Shown: positions 51,853-60,318 of the stretch, piece after piece
Layout: each line of letters starts with the position of its first letter
How positions within the stretch are numbered: position 1 is the first letter of the stretch
Assembly: GCF_013394385.1 (NCBI RefSeq)
Contig: NZ_AP022834.1
Coordinates: forward strand, 310,001 to 374,000
Direction: 5' to 3'
Origin: Kocuria sp. TGY1127_2
Lineage (GTDB): Bacteria > Actinomycetota > Actinomycetes > Actinomycetales > Micrococcaceae
Length of the DNA stretch: 64,000 nt
Made by a program: the position numbers and the translations under genes
The notes under the pieces: model-generated
Database searches by the model: none
Told to the model about the DNA's origin: nothing
What the model saw: only the letters and a program-made list of their open reading frames with translations

Positions 51853-52464
51853 GTGAGGCTTTGGTCCCTCGACCCGTCCTACTTGGATGCCAAAGGACTC
51901 GTGGCCGCCTGGAGGGAAGCGCTGCTGGCCCAAAAAGTCCTGGCGGGGGCCACCCATGGTTACCGGCAACACCCCCAGCTCGTCCGCTTCCGGCAGGCCG
52001 ATGACCCTCGAGCGGCGTTGTCCGCGTTTCTCAGAGGCATCCATAGAGAGGCTACGTCGCGCGGCTACACGTTCGACGTCGAAAAAATCGTCAAGGGACC
52101 GCTGCTTTCCGGGGAAACCGAACTTACCCAGCCCGGGCCGGACTGGGTCGAGCTGTCTGAACCTAGTGCCGAGGCGAGCCCCGGAGGAAATTCCGACGGA
52201 GAGGCCGAACCGGAGGTTTTGCAGCGAGCCCCGGGAAATACCCCGGTTTCCGACGGTTCCCGTACGGTTCCGACGATCCCCGTGACACAGGGCCAACTTG
52301 ACTATGAGGCCGAGCTGCTGACGTTCAAATTGCGCATACGTGCCCCCAAACTCGTTGGACGCCTCGAATCCGACCTGCGAAATGCGACCCTCAAGAACCA
52401 CCCCCTGTTCAGGGTTATCCCCGGCGATATCGAGCCGTGGGAGAAAGTGAGAGATGACCTATGA
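51853..52464 (+). CDS. Pyrimidine-dimer DNA glycosylase family protein with acidic insertion
   Basis: 203 residues. The N-terminal ~85 (MRLWSLDPSYLDAKGLVAAWREALLAQKVLAG...GYRQHPQLVRFR) match the pyrimidine-dimer glycosylase/T4 endonuclease V-like family found in actinobacteria, which starts repair of UV lesions. The C-terminal part (LKNHPLFRVIPGDIEPWE) is also family-like. Between ~90 and 150 lies a Ser/Glu/Pro/Gly-rich low-complexity insertion that other members as I recall them do not have. GTG start with CAGGAGG upstream; 4-nt overlap with the next gene. Confidence 0.75.
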   Translation: MRLWSLDPSYLDAKGLVAAWREALLAQKVLAGATHGYRQHPQLVRFRQADDPRAALSAFLRGIHREATSRGYTFDVEKIVKGPLLSGETELTQPGPDWVELSEPSAEASPGGNSDGEAEPEVLQRAPGNTPVSDGSRTVPTIPVTQGQLDYEAELLTFKLRIRAPKLVGRLESDLRNATLKNHPLFRVIPGDIEPWEKVRDDL

Positions 52465-53918
52465 CCACATTCGAACACAATGCGCACATCACTCATCCTC
52501 GATCCGCCGTGACCGAGTGGTACGGCAGGGCGGGAGCGGTAGTCAGGCTCACCCCGCCGTGGAACTCCAAGGTCCTGACCGAACCGACCCACGGACTCGA
52601 GGTCGGTTCGAAAACCGAATTGCTCATGGGGGTTCAATGGGCCGAAGGGCTGCTTCCCGGCAGCATACCGATCCGGCCAGGAACACGCTGGACGGCGGAA
52701 CATACCGAGTACGTGCCGGGTGCGGGCTTCACGGACGAGATGAAGAGGGGTCCGCTCAAGTCCTGGAATCATCGGCACCAATTCACGGACGCGGAGCAGG
52801 GCCAGACGATGGTCTCCGACACCGTGAATTACGAATTGCCGGGTGGGCTGGAGAATCGTTTCAAATTCAGCGCCCATGTTTTCAACAAAGAGCTCGAGCG
52901 CGTCTTCGCATTCCGTACGGATCAGACGCAGGCGGATTTGGACTTCGCTTCCTACCTCGACGACCACCGTGAGAGCAAGGGCTCGGGCACCGAAAAGCTC
53001 AAAGTCGCGATCGCCGGTGCATCCGGGCTCGTCGGAACGCAGGTTTCGGCTCTTCTGCGCGCCGCGGGACATGAGGTCATCCACCTCAAACGCCGTCAGG
53101 GCTTCAGCGGAACCATCGGCGAGGGACAAATTGCTTGGGACCCGGAACAGCAAACCCTGGACCCTCAACATCTCGTGGGCCTGGATGCCGTCATCAACCT
53201 GGCCGGCACCGGAATTGCCGGACCTTTCACCGAGAAGCATCGTCGTGCGGTGCTCGAATCCCGTCTCAAGAGCACCGAGACCATCGTTGCCGCGATGCGG
53301 GAGGTCGCCGAAAGCGGCGGACCCAGGGTCCTGATCAACGCCTCGGCGAGCGGGTATTACGGGCATGAGGCCGACGTCGTCACAGAGACCGACGGTCCAG
53401 GGCAGGATTTCTTGGCCGATGTCTGCACCCAATGGGAAGCCGCCGCGCGGAAAGCCGAAGACTTCGGAACGCGTGTCGTCCTCGTCCGGACGGGTCTGGT
53501 GCTCAGCTCGTCAGGCGGGCTTCTGGCCGCTCAGCTGCCTCTGTACCTAGCGGGCGCCGGCGGCCCCCTTGGCGGGGGAGAACAGTGGCAACCGTGGATC
53601 AGCCTGGAAGACCTCGCTCAGGTATACGCGTTCGCGGTAGCCGACCCCGAGGTATCCGGCCCGGTCAATGCCGCGGCTCCCCATCCGGTTCGGCAGAAGG
53701 AATTCGCCAAAACCTTGGCCTCGATTCTTCGGCGCCCGAGCATCGTACCCACGCCCAAGCAAGCGCCGGGACTGCTTCTTGGAAAGCAAGGGGCTCGCGA
53801 GCTCGCACTGAGTTCCGCCGCTCTGGTACCCCAGGCTCTGGAAAACCACGGGTACTCGTTCCGATTCGCAGAAATCGAACCGGCACTCCGGCACACATTG
53901 GGAAGGACCAATCGTTGA
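52461..53918 (+). CDS. TIGR01777-family NAD-dependent epimerase with SRPBCC domain
   Basis: 485 residues. Residues 1-~165 form a START/SRPBCC-like domain; from ~178 a Rossmann epimerase domain begins with KVAIAGASGLVGTQVSALLRAAGHEVIHLKRR, followed by INLAGTGIAGPFTEKHRRAVLESR and INASASGYYG (Tyr of YYG). This two-domain form is common in actinobacteria; the reaction is not established. It overlaps the glycosylase gene by 4 nt (ATGA) and the permease gene by 4 nt. Confidence 0.87.
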   Translation: MTTFEHNAHITHPRSAVTEWYGRAGAVVRLTPPWNSKVLTEPTHGLEVGSKTELLMGVQWAEGLLPGSIPIRPGTRWTAEHTEYVPGAGFTDEMKRGPLKSWNHRHQFTDAEQGQTMVSDTVNYELPGGLENRFKFSAHVFNKELERVFAFRTDQTQADLDFASYLDDHRESKGSGTEKLKVAIAGASGLVGTQVSALLRAAGHEVIHLKRRQGFSGTIGEGQIAWDPEQQTLDPQHLVGLDAVINLAGTGIAGPFTEKHRRAVLESRLKSTETIVAAMREVAESGGPRVLINASASGYYGHEADVVTETDGPGQDFLADVCTQWEAAARKAEDFGTRVVLVRTGLVLSSSGGLLAAQLPLYLAGAGGPLGGGEQWQPWISLEDLAQVYAFAVADPEVSGPVNAAAPHPVRQKEFAKTLASILRRPSIVPTPKQAPGLLLGKQGARELALSSAALVPQALENHGYSFRFAEIEPALRHTLGRTNR

Positions 53919-55000
53919 CCCCAGCGCATGACTCCTCCGGCAGCGGCAGAGCATCGGATAGCCGTCCGGAGGGCTCGGACGTGAACTCTGCCGTGCCCAG
54001 GCAGGAGCCACCGACGATCACGGGTGCCTTGCCCGAGGTCATCGTCCCGGAAGAGTCGGCGGGTCGGAACCCGCGAAAAGACCTCAAGACCGGTTTCATT
54101 CTCGCTTTCATCTCGTACGGCCTCTGGGGCTTCCTTCCCCTGTACTTCGCCGCGATCAAGCCCACAGGCGCCTTCGAAATCTTGGGATGGCGCATCGTGT
54201 TCTCCTTGTGCCTGTGCGTACTGCTGGTAACCGCGACGCGATCGTGGGGGCGCGTGGCAGCTGCTTTCAAGGACCGGCGTGTGAACCTGACCTTGGGCAT
54301 GGCCGGGGGCATTGTTTCCATCAACTGGCTGGTTTATATTTTTGCGACGACGACCGGGCACGTGCTCGAAGCTTCCCTCGGATACTTCATCAATCCGGTC
54401 GCGACGATCGTGCTCGGGGTATTTGTACTGCATGAGAAATTGCGCAGACTTCAATGGATCGCGGTGGGAATCAGTCTGGTCGCCATCGTTGTCCTCACGG
54501 TCGAATACGGGTCGCTTCCGTGGATGTCCCTGTTGATCGCGGGCAGTTTTGCGCTGTACGGCTTGGTCAAGAAGAACGTCGGTGGACGCGTCGACTCGTT
54601 GACGGGTCTGACCTTCGAAACGGCGTGGTTGTTCATTCCCTCGGTTATCGTGCTGGCGCTGGTCGGAACGGTGGGCGGTGGTCTTGCTTTCGGCCAGATC
54701 GGCCTCCTCAAAACCGCATTGCTCGTGGGCACCGGATTCATCACCCTGATCCCGCTCCTGACTTTCGCGGGTGCTGCTACTCGTTTGCCCCTGTCATATG
54801 TGGGAATGGTGCAGTATTTCACCCCCATCATGCAGTTTCTGGCCGGGTACCTGCTCCTCGGGGAGGAGATGTCAACGGGCCGATGGATCGGGTTTGCCAT
54901 CGTCTGGCTCGCGATTCTCGTCCTGATCATCGACGCCATTCGTGCTGCCCGTTCCTACCGCATCGCTCTGAGAAAGGCCCGCTCGCAGCAGGCCACTTGA
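53915..55000 (+). CDS. RarD/EamA-family transporter
   Basis: 361 residues from a TTG at 53915 that overlaps the previous stop (TTGA); a GTG at 53981 with GGAGGG upstream is a good alternative and gives 339. Ten transmembrane segments in two EamA halves; GFILAFISYGLWGFLPLYF, GWRIVFSL, GYFINPVATIVLGVFVLHEKL and SYVGMVQYFTPIMQFLAGYLLLGE are RarD-like. Probably exports a small metabolite; RarD substrates are poorly defined. The N-terminal ~55-75 residues are hydrophilic and longer than usual. Confidence 0.83.
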   Translation: MTPAHDSSGSGRASDSRPEGSDVNSAVPRQEPPTITGALPEVIVPEESAGRNPRKDLKTGFILAFISYGLWGFLPLYFAAIKPTGAFEILGWRIVFSLCLCVLLVTATRSWGRVAAAFKDRRVNLTLGMAGGIVSINWLVYIFATTTGHVLEASLGYFINPVATIVLGVFVLHEKLRRLQWIAVGISLVAIVVLTVEYGSLPWMSLLIAGSFALYGLVKKNVGGRVDSLTGLTFETAWLFIPSVIVLALVGTVGGGLAFGQIGLLKTALLVGTGFITLIPLLTFAGAATRLPLSYVGMVQYFTPIMQFLAGYLLLGEEMSTGRWIGFAIVWLAILVLIIDAIRAARSYRIALRKARSQQAT

Positions 55001-55162
55001 CCCGAAAATCGCCATGAGGAACCTCGTAGAATCTCCTGGCATGGGAGCTTCTCGTGGCCCTGGTGCCAAGGCCGGATCGATGTGCTGTAGCTAACGAACT
55101 CTCTGGTACTATTTCGTCGCTGGTTCAGCTCGGTCCAGCGTTTCCGCCCTTGAGAGGCTCAC

Positions 55163-56476
55163 ATGACAGACAACAGCCCTTCCCGGGAAAAGCCCGATCT
55201 GCCCTGGGCAAACTCTTCAGGGCACGCGGAAGAGGGGCGCCCGGAGACGGCCGCAGGCGACGCCGTCGTCAAAAGCAAGCTGCCCCATGCCGAGTCGAAG
55301 CGTTCCATCTTGCTGGGCGCGTTGTTTCTCATGGCGACTTCGGCGATCGGCCCGGGATTCATCACGCAGACGGCGACCTTCACGGTCAAGATGGGTGCCG
55401 CCTTCGCTTTCGCGATCTTCCTGTCGATTCTCGTTGATATCGCCGTTCAACTGAATGTGTGGCGTGTGATCGGCGTCAGCGGTCTGCGGGCCAGCGAACT
55501 CGGCAACAGAATTCTGCCGGGTGTGGGCATTCTTCTGGGCGTTTTCGTGGTTTTCGGCGGCTTCGTGTTCAACGTCGGCAACGTTGCCGGCGGAGGACTC
55601 GGCATCAACGCGATGACGGGGCTGGACTCCACCTGGGGAGGTATCATTACGGCCGTATTGGCGGTCCTCGTGTTCTTGTCGAAGAAAGCCGGAGTGGCCT
55701 TGGACAAGATCGTGGTCGTACTCGGGGTCCTGATGATCCTGATTACCGGATATGTCGCGGTGGTGTCGGGACCGCCCATCGGCGATGCCCTGCGCCAGAC
55801 CGTTTTCCCGGACAACGTCGATCTGGCCGTGATCACGACCTTGATCGGCGGAACCGTGGGTGGCTACATCACCTACGCCGGCGCACACCGCATGATCGAC
55901 GCCGGCGTCTCCGGAGTCGACGACGTCAAATCCATCTCCAATGCGTCCATCACCTCGATCGTGGTCACCGGCGTGATGCGCTACCTTCTTTTCCTCGCGA
56001 TCCTCGGTGTTGTCGCCGGCGGCGTGACGCTGACCAGTTCCAACCTCGCGGCGGAGGCATTTCAGCACGCAGCGGGCGAAATCGGGCTGCGTCTCTTCGG
56101 GGTGATCCTGTGGGCCGCATCGATTTCGTCGGTGATTGGCGCCGCTTATACATCCGTATCCTTCATGACCACACGGAACACCAAGACTTGGGTCCGCAAC
56201 GTGCTGACGGTCGGCATGATCGTGCTCTCCACGGTCGTTTTCTTCTCCTTGGGCAAGGCACCAGGAACGTTGTTGGTCATCGCCGGTACTATCAACGGTC
56301 TGATCCTCCCTCTGGGGTTCACCGTGATCTTGATCGTCGCGATTTTCCGCCGAGATTTGCTGGGCGGTTACAAATACCCGAAGTGGCTGATCGTCGTGGG
56401 CGTGCTGGTGTGGCTGTTGACCTTGTACTTGGGAGCCAGCGCCGTGGGTCAGCTTTCAACCTTGTGGAACGGTTAG
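55163..56476 (+). CDS. NRAMP-family transporter (YcsG-like)
   Basis: 437 residues, 11 transmembrane segments. SAIGPGFITQTATFTVKMG in TM1 replaces the DPGN metal motif of true Mn/Fe NRAMPs, and no MPH motif is visible in TM6, so it probably does not carry metal ions in the usual way. Such variants (YcsG type) are encoded next to the KipI/KipA/LamB 5-oxoprolinase genes in Bacillus and others, and here the KipI-KipA operon is convergent just downstream. A role in uptake of the substrate of that enzyme is plausible. RBS GAGAGG before ATG 55163. Confidence 0.8.
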   Translation: MTDNSPSREKPDLPWANSSGHAEEGRPETAAGDAVVKSKLPHAESKRSILLGALFLMATSAIGPGFITQTATFTVKMGAAFAFAIFLSILVDIAVQLNVWRVIGVSGLRASELGNRILPGVGILLGVFVVFGGFVFNVGNVAGGGLGINAMTGLDSTWGGIITAVLAVLVFLSKKAGVALDKIVVVLGVLMILITGYVAVVSGPPIGDALRQTVFPDNVDLAVITTLIGGTVGGYITYAGAHRMIDAGVSGVDDVKSISNASITSIVVTGVMRYLLFLAILGVVAGGVTLTSSNLAAEAFQHAAGEIGLRLFGVILWAASISSVIGAAYTSVSFMTTRNTKTWVRNVLTVGMIVLSTVVFFSLGKAPGTLLVIAGTINGLILPLGFTVILIVAIFRRDLLGGYKYPKWLIVVGVLVWLLTLYLGASAVGQLSTLWNG

Positions 56477-56657
56477 CACGTTTAAACCTCCCGGTGGCCA
56501 AGGGTCTACGATGCGGCATCAACCAGGGCCGCACTTGTGCTCAACGCTCTTGAATCGCCGCGGAGGGGCAGCTCCTTCCCAACGATTCACGCGCGCGAGT
56601 GGCCTTCGCGGAGCGACGTCGCGTCCCTGACCACCGCACCTCGTGGCCCGGTGGTAG

Positions 56658-58460
56658 TCAGTTTGCTGTTTCGATTCGACCCAAGATCATTCCGGCCGAT
56701 AGCTTCTGTCCCGGTTCCACGGGCTCCCGGCGAAAGACACCGGCCGCCGGAGATTCCATCGGCATCTCCGTTTTCATGGCCTCCACTATCGCCAACGTCT
56801 GCCCTTCCTCTACGGTCGCGGAATCTTCCGCCTCCCATCGAACCAATGAGCCGCTGAGAGTTGCGGTGACCTCGACGTCGCTCGACTCCGGCGCGTCCGT
56901 CTGGACGACGCTGGCTCCTGAGAACTGGGCGCCTCCGAGACCATCAGCGAGTCCAGCGCCGATTTTCGCGAGTGCTTCGGCGGGGAAACGAACTTTGGTC
57001 AGCCGGCCTTCGATTTCGACCCCCGCCGTGACGGAGGCCGTGGCGTCGGAAACGGACCCACCGAATAGCGTCCTGTCCGCATAGCGCGGAGCGCAGTAGC
57101 CGCCGTCGGATTCCAGGAGCGGAGTCAGAACGTCCTCGATCCAGGTCGTGTAGACGCTGAAGGGAGAGGATGTGAAGTCCTCGTGCCCGAGGACGGCACG
57201 GTGGAATGGAAGAGTGGTCGAGACTCCACTGAGCGTCAATTCGGCCAGGGCACGACGGGCTCGAGCCAGGGCGGCATCGCGAGTCGAGCCGGTCACGATG
57301 AGTTTGGCCAAAAGAGAATCGAAATCCCCGGCAACCTCGGAACCCGTGATGACACCTGCATCCCATCGAATTCCGGGGCCCGTGGGAACCGTGATCCCTG
57401 TTATCGTGCCGCCGGCAGGGAGGAAACCCCGTCCGGGATCTTCCGCATTGATGCGGAACTCGATGGAGTGTCCATGTGCTTTTGGGGCGCTCTCAAAAGG
57501 AAGGCGTTCGCCGGCGGCGACGTCGAGCTGCATGCCTACGAGGTCGACGCCGAACGTCTCTTCCGTAACGGGGTGCTCGACCTGGATACGGGTATTGACC
57601 TCGAGAAAAGAGATCAGTCCGTCCGCGCCGACCAGGAACTCCACCGTCCCCGCATTGACGTAACCGGCCTCACGAAAGATCGCGGCGGATGCCTCCTCGA
57701 TATTTTTCAGCTGTTCGTCGCTCAGGAACGGCGCCGGTGCTTCCTCCACTAGTTTCTGGTTGCGGCGCTGCAGAGAACAATCGCGGGTTCCCACCACGAC
57801 GACTCCTCCGTGCGCATCGGCGATTACCTGCGCCTCGACGTGGCGAGGCTTCTCGAGGAAGCGCTCGACGAAGCATTCGCTCCGGCCGAATGCGCTGTGG
57901 GCTTCGCGAGCGGCGGCTTCGAAGGCCGATTCGACCTGGTCGAGGTCTCGGACCACGCGCATACCGCGACCGCCGCCACCGTGTGCGGCTTTGATGATGA
58001 TTGGCAACCCGTGCTCTTCGGCGAAGTCCCGAGCTTCGTGGGCGTTCGCCAACGGCCCGTCTGTCCCGGGAGCCAACGGTGCTCCGGCGGTCGTCGCGAT
58101 GGAGCGGGCCTGAATCTTGTCGCCGAGGGCCTCAATTGTTTCGGCAGTGGGGCCTATCCACGTCAAGCCCGCGTTGACCACGGCTCGCGCGAAATCTGCA
58201 GACTCGGCCAGAAAGCCGTACCCGGGGTGGACATCCGTGGCCCCGGAACGTTGCGCTATGTCGACGAGTTTTTCGATATTGAGGTAGGTGTCTGCGGGAG
58301 CGTTGCCTTCGAGCGCGTAGGCCTCGTCGGCGAGGTGGACGTGGAGGGATTCTGCGTCGGAAGCGGCGTAGACGGCAACGGTGCCGATGCCGCGTTCTGC
58401 GCACGCGTGGATCACGCGCACCGCTATTTCCGAACGGTTGGCAATCAGGACTTTGCGCAT
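56658..58460 (-). CDS. Biotin carboxylase-BCCP fusion subunit
   Basis: 600 residues. Biotin carboxylase from residue 1 (MRKVLIANRSEIAVRVI) with ATP loop KAAHGGGGRGMRVV and catalytic FLEVNTRIQVEHPVTE (~290). The C-terminal BCCP carries EAMKTEMPMESP, the biotinylation site with Thr where most enzymes have Met (EAMKM). Acyl-CoA carboxylase alpha chains share this layout, but the neighbour is a KipI-KipA fusion, not a carboxyltransferase beta chain; BC, KipI/KipA-like and BCCP modules together make up urea carboxylase. The start overlaps the upstream gene by 16 nt. Confidence 0.9.
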   Translation of the reverse strand: MRKVLIANRSEIAVRVIHACAERGIGTVAVYAASDAESLHVHLADEAYALEGNAPADTYLNIEKLVDIAQRSGATDVHPGYGFLAESADFARAVVNAGLTWIGPTAETIEALGDKIQARSIATTAGAPLAPGTDGPLANAHEARDFAEEHGLPIIIKAAHGGGGRGMRVVRDLDQVESAFEAAAREAHSAFGRSECFVERFLEKPRHVEAQVIADAHGGVVVVGTRDCSLQRRNQKLVEEAPAPFLSDEQLKNIEEASAAIFREAGYVNAGTVEFLVGADGLISFLEVNTRIQVEHPVTEETFGVDLVGMQLDVAAGERLPFESAPKAHGHSIEFRINAEDPGRGFLPAGGTITGITVPTGPGIRWDAGVITGSEVAGDFDSLLAKLIVTGSTRDAALARARRALAELTLSGVSTTLPFHRAVLGHEDFTSSPFSVYTTWIEDVLTPLLESDGGYCAPRYADRTLFGGSVSDATASVTAGVEIEGRLTKVRFPAEALAKIGAGLADGLGGAQFSGASVVQTDAPESSDVEVTATLSGSLVRWEAEDSATVEEGQTLAIVEAMKTEMPMESPAAGVFRREPVEPGQKLSAGMILGRIETAN

Positions 58461-60163
58461 GTGGTTTCTCCGGGGTGTGTGGTGTTTGCAATGGGCTCTT
58501 CGGCGGCGTCGAAAACGAGGCGGATCAGTGTGCCTGGCGGCGACTGTGCAAGGAGGCGCAAGTATTTCGGTTCAACGACTCCGATCACCGGATAACCACC
58601 GGTTACGGGGTGGTCGGCCATGAAGACCACGGGGTTTCCGCTGGGCGGCACTTGGATGGCTCCGGCGACGATGCCTTCGCTGGGCAATTCGCGACCTTGG
58701 GCCTTTGTCGTGCGGGTCAGCGGAGAGGGAAGCGGATCCTCATCGGGCTCCTCGGCGGGCCTCGCAAGGCGCACGCCTACCCGGTTGCTTTCTTCGGTGA
58801 CCGACCAAACGGTCCGTGAGGTCTCGCGCACGGACTCAGAAGTGAACCAGTCGATTCGTGGGCCGGGAGAAACCCGAATGTCCGTGACCTCATGGGGAGG
58901 GGGTAATTCCGCCCCGCCTCCGGTCAACTCGACGGCACGCCGGGGCTCGGGCCCAATGCGGACGACGGCGTTCTTGACCATCTGGGTGGGCCCCAACTTG
59001 GCCAGGGTATCCGTGGCAGTACTCCCGAGGACTGAATCCACGCGGATTCCTCCGCGTACAGCCAGGTAGATCCGCAGCCCACGCACGGCCGGGCCGATGG
59101 CGAGCCGTTGGCCCGACAGCAAGGCGAAGGGCCGGTTCCGAGGAACCCGGAAACTGGTGCCGTCTGTCTGGACGGTCAGCTCGGCTTCTGCGCCGGTGAC
59201 GGCGAGGACGGTATCCATCAGCGCAGTTGCTGCCAGGCCCCCGGCGGTGTTCTCGAGGACGCTTGCTTCAGGTTCGTTGCCCACGAGCCGATTCGCGGAT
59301 TGGGCGGCTACGGCGTCGGCCCAGCCGGAAGGGCTCACGCCCCAGTCCGTATGTCCCTCTCGACCCCGATCTTGAACCATGGTCGCGAGTCCTGGGGCGT
59401 CGATGCGAAGCGCTTCGACCGTGTCCTGAACAGGGTCCGTCCTCTCCGCTGAAGCTTCTTTCGCCTGCTGGCCGGTTCTCCCGGGTGCCGACTTCTTTTC
59501 TTGTAATTCCACCGAATCCCGCGCGGGCAAGAATCGGACCACGGTTCCCGGCGTAATCAAGGCGGGAACCTCCTGATCGAGGTCCCACACGGGAGCGTTC
59601 GTCGTGCCGATCAGTTGCCAACCGCCGGGTGAAGCGCTGGGATATACCGCGGAAAATTCGCCGGCCAGAGCGACGGAACCCGCAGGAACCTTAGTCCGTG
59701 GGTTGTCCCGCCTAGGGACCGTAAGATCGGTTGTTGGCTGACGGCCGACCCCGACGAGGTACGCGAAGCCGGGGGAAAAACCGGAGAAGGCCGCCGTCCA
59801 CGTCGTCGCCGTATGGCGAGCGACGACTTCATCGGTGGAAGTGCCGAGGTGAGCCGCGACGTCCTCCAGATCCTCTCCGTCGTAGCGGACGGGGATTTCG
59901 ACCTCACGCGCCTGGGAAGAGCTGCCGTGGCGGCCGATCATGGTGGACAACTCGATTGCCAACTCGCGTGCCGTGGCAGGGCGCAGGGGCGAACGAAAGC
60001 GAGCAAGGAGGGTCGTGGCCGCCGGAACCAATTCGAGTTGATCCGGCAATGGATTCTCCGTCAGCGCGGTGTGGAGGGCCAGGACGTCGTCGATCCCACC
60101 GCAATCGATCAAAAGCGCGGAGCGACCTGCACGCTGCACCTGCCGGCGGTTGTGGTCTGGCAT
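58445..60163 (-). CDS. KipI-KipA fusion (PxpB-PxpC / urea carboxylase-type carboxyltransferase)
   Basis: 572 residues. The N-terminal ~220 are KipI/PxpB-like (FSGFSPGFAYLVGVG, PRRDNPRTKVPAGSVALAG, GGWQLIGTT). From ~260 a KipA/PxpC-like half begins (LRIDAPGLATMVQDRGREGHTDWGVSPSGWAD) and ends PVTGGYPVIGVV. In Bacillus the two parts are separate 5-oxoprolinase subunits; in urea carboxylase they form the carboxyltransferase domain. The two halves are joined here by a ~35-residue charged linker. ATG 60163 has ACAGGAGCC before it. PxpA (LamB/YcsF) is not in the window, so a biotin-dependent carboxylase with the next gene is likely. Confidence 0.87.
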   Translation of the reverse strand: MPDHNRRQVQRAGRSALLIDCGGIDDVLALHTALTENPLPDQLELVPAATTLLARFRSPLRPATARELAIELSTMIGRHGSSSQAREVEIPVRYDGEDLEDVAAHLGTSTDEVVARHTATTWTAAFSGFSPGFAYLVGVGRQPTTDLTVPRRDNPRTKVPAGSVALAGEFSAVYPSASPGGWQLIGTTNAPVWDLDQEVPALITPGTVVRFLPARDSVELQEKKSAPGRTGQQAKEASAERTDPVQDTVEALRIDAPGLATMVQDRGREGHTDWGVSPSGWADAVAAQSANRLVGNEPEASVLENTAGGLAATALMDTVLAVTGAEAELTVQTDGTSFRVPRNRPFALLSGQRLAIGPAVRGLRIYLAVRGGIRVDSVLGSTATDTLAKLGPTQMVKNAVVRIGPEPRRAVELTGGGAELPPPHEVTDIRVSPGPRIDWFTSESVRETSRTVWSVTEESNRVGVRLARPAEEPDEDPLPSPLTRTTKAQGRELPSEGIVAGAIQVPPSGNPVVFMADHPVTGGYPVIGVVEPKYLRLLAQSPPGTLIRLVFDAAEEPIANTTHPGETTCAKS

Positions 60164-60241
60164 CGCGGCTCCTGTCGTTTCTTCGCCTTCACTCGTCCCA
60201 TGGTAATCAAGCCGAAAACCTTCCCGACGCTTGTCCACAGG

Positions 60242-60286
60242 CGATCGGCCGCCCCCCCCCCAGAATCAATCCGGAGCGGCCGATCG
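60242..60286. terminator. 11-bp hairpin with a 10-C loop tract
   Basis: CGATCGGCCGC (60242-60252) mirrored exactly at 60276-60286, loop 23 nt beginning with a C run (60252-60261). It lies 33 nt past the stop of the Pro/Trp-rich membrane-protein gene and so probably ends that transcript, though no T-run follows on that strand. Confidence 0.5.
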
Positions 60287-60318
60287 TAAAAGAGAAATTC
60301 TTAGGCCCTACTCACCGA

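Noticed and set aside
55163-56476. Manganese/iron NRAMP (MntH)
   Set aside because: The DPGN and MPH metal-binding motifs are absent and the gene context is KipI/KipA-like.
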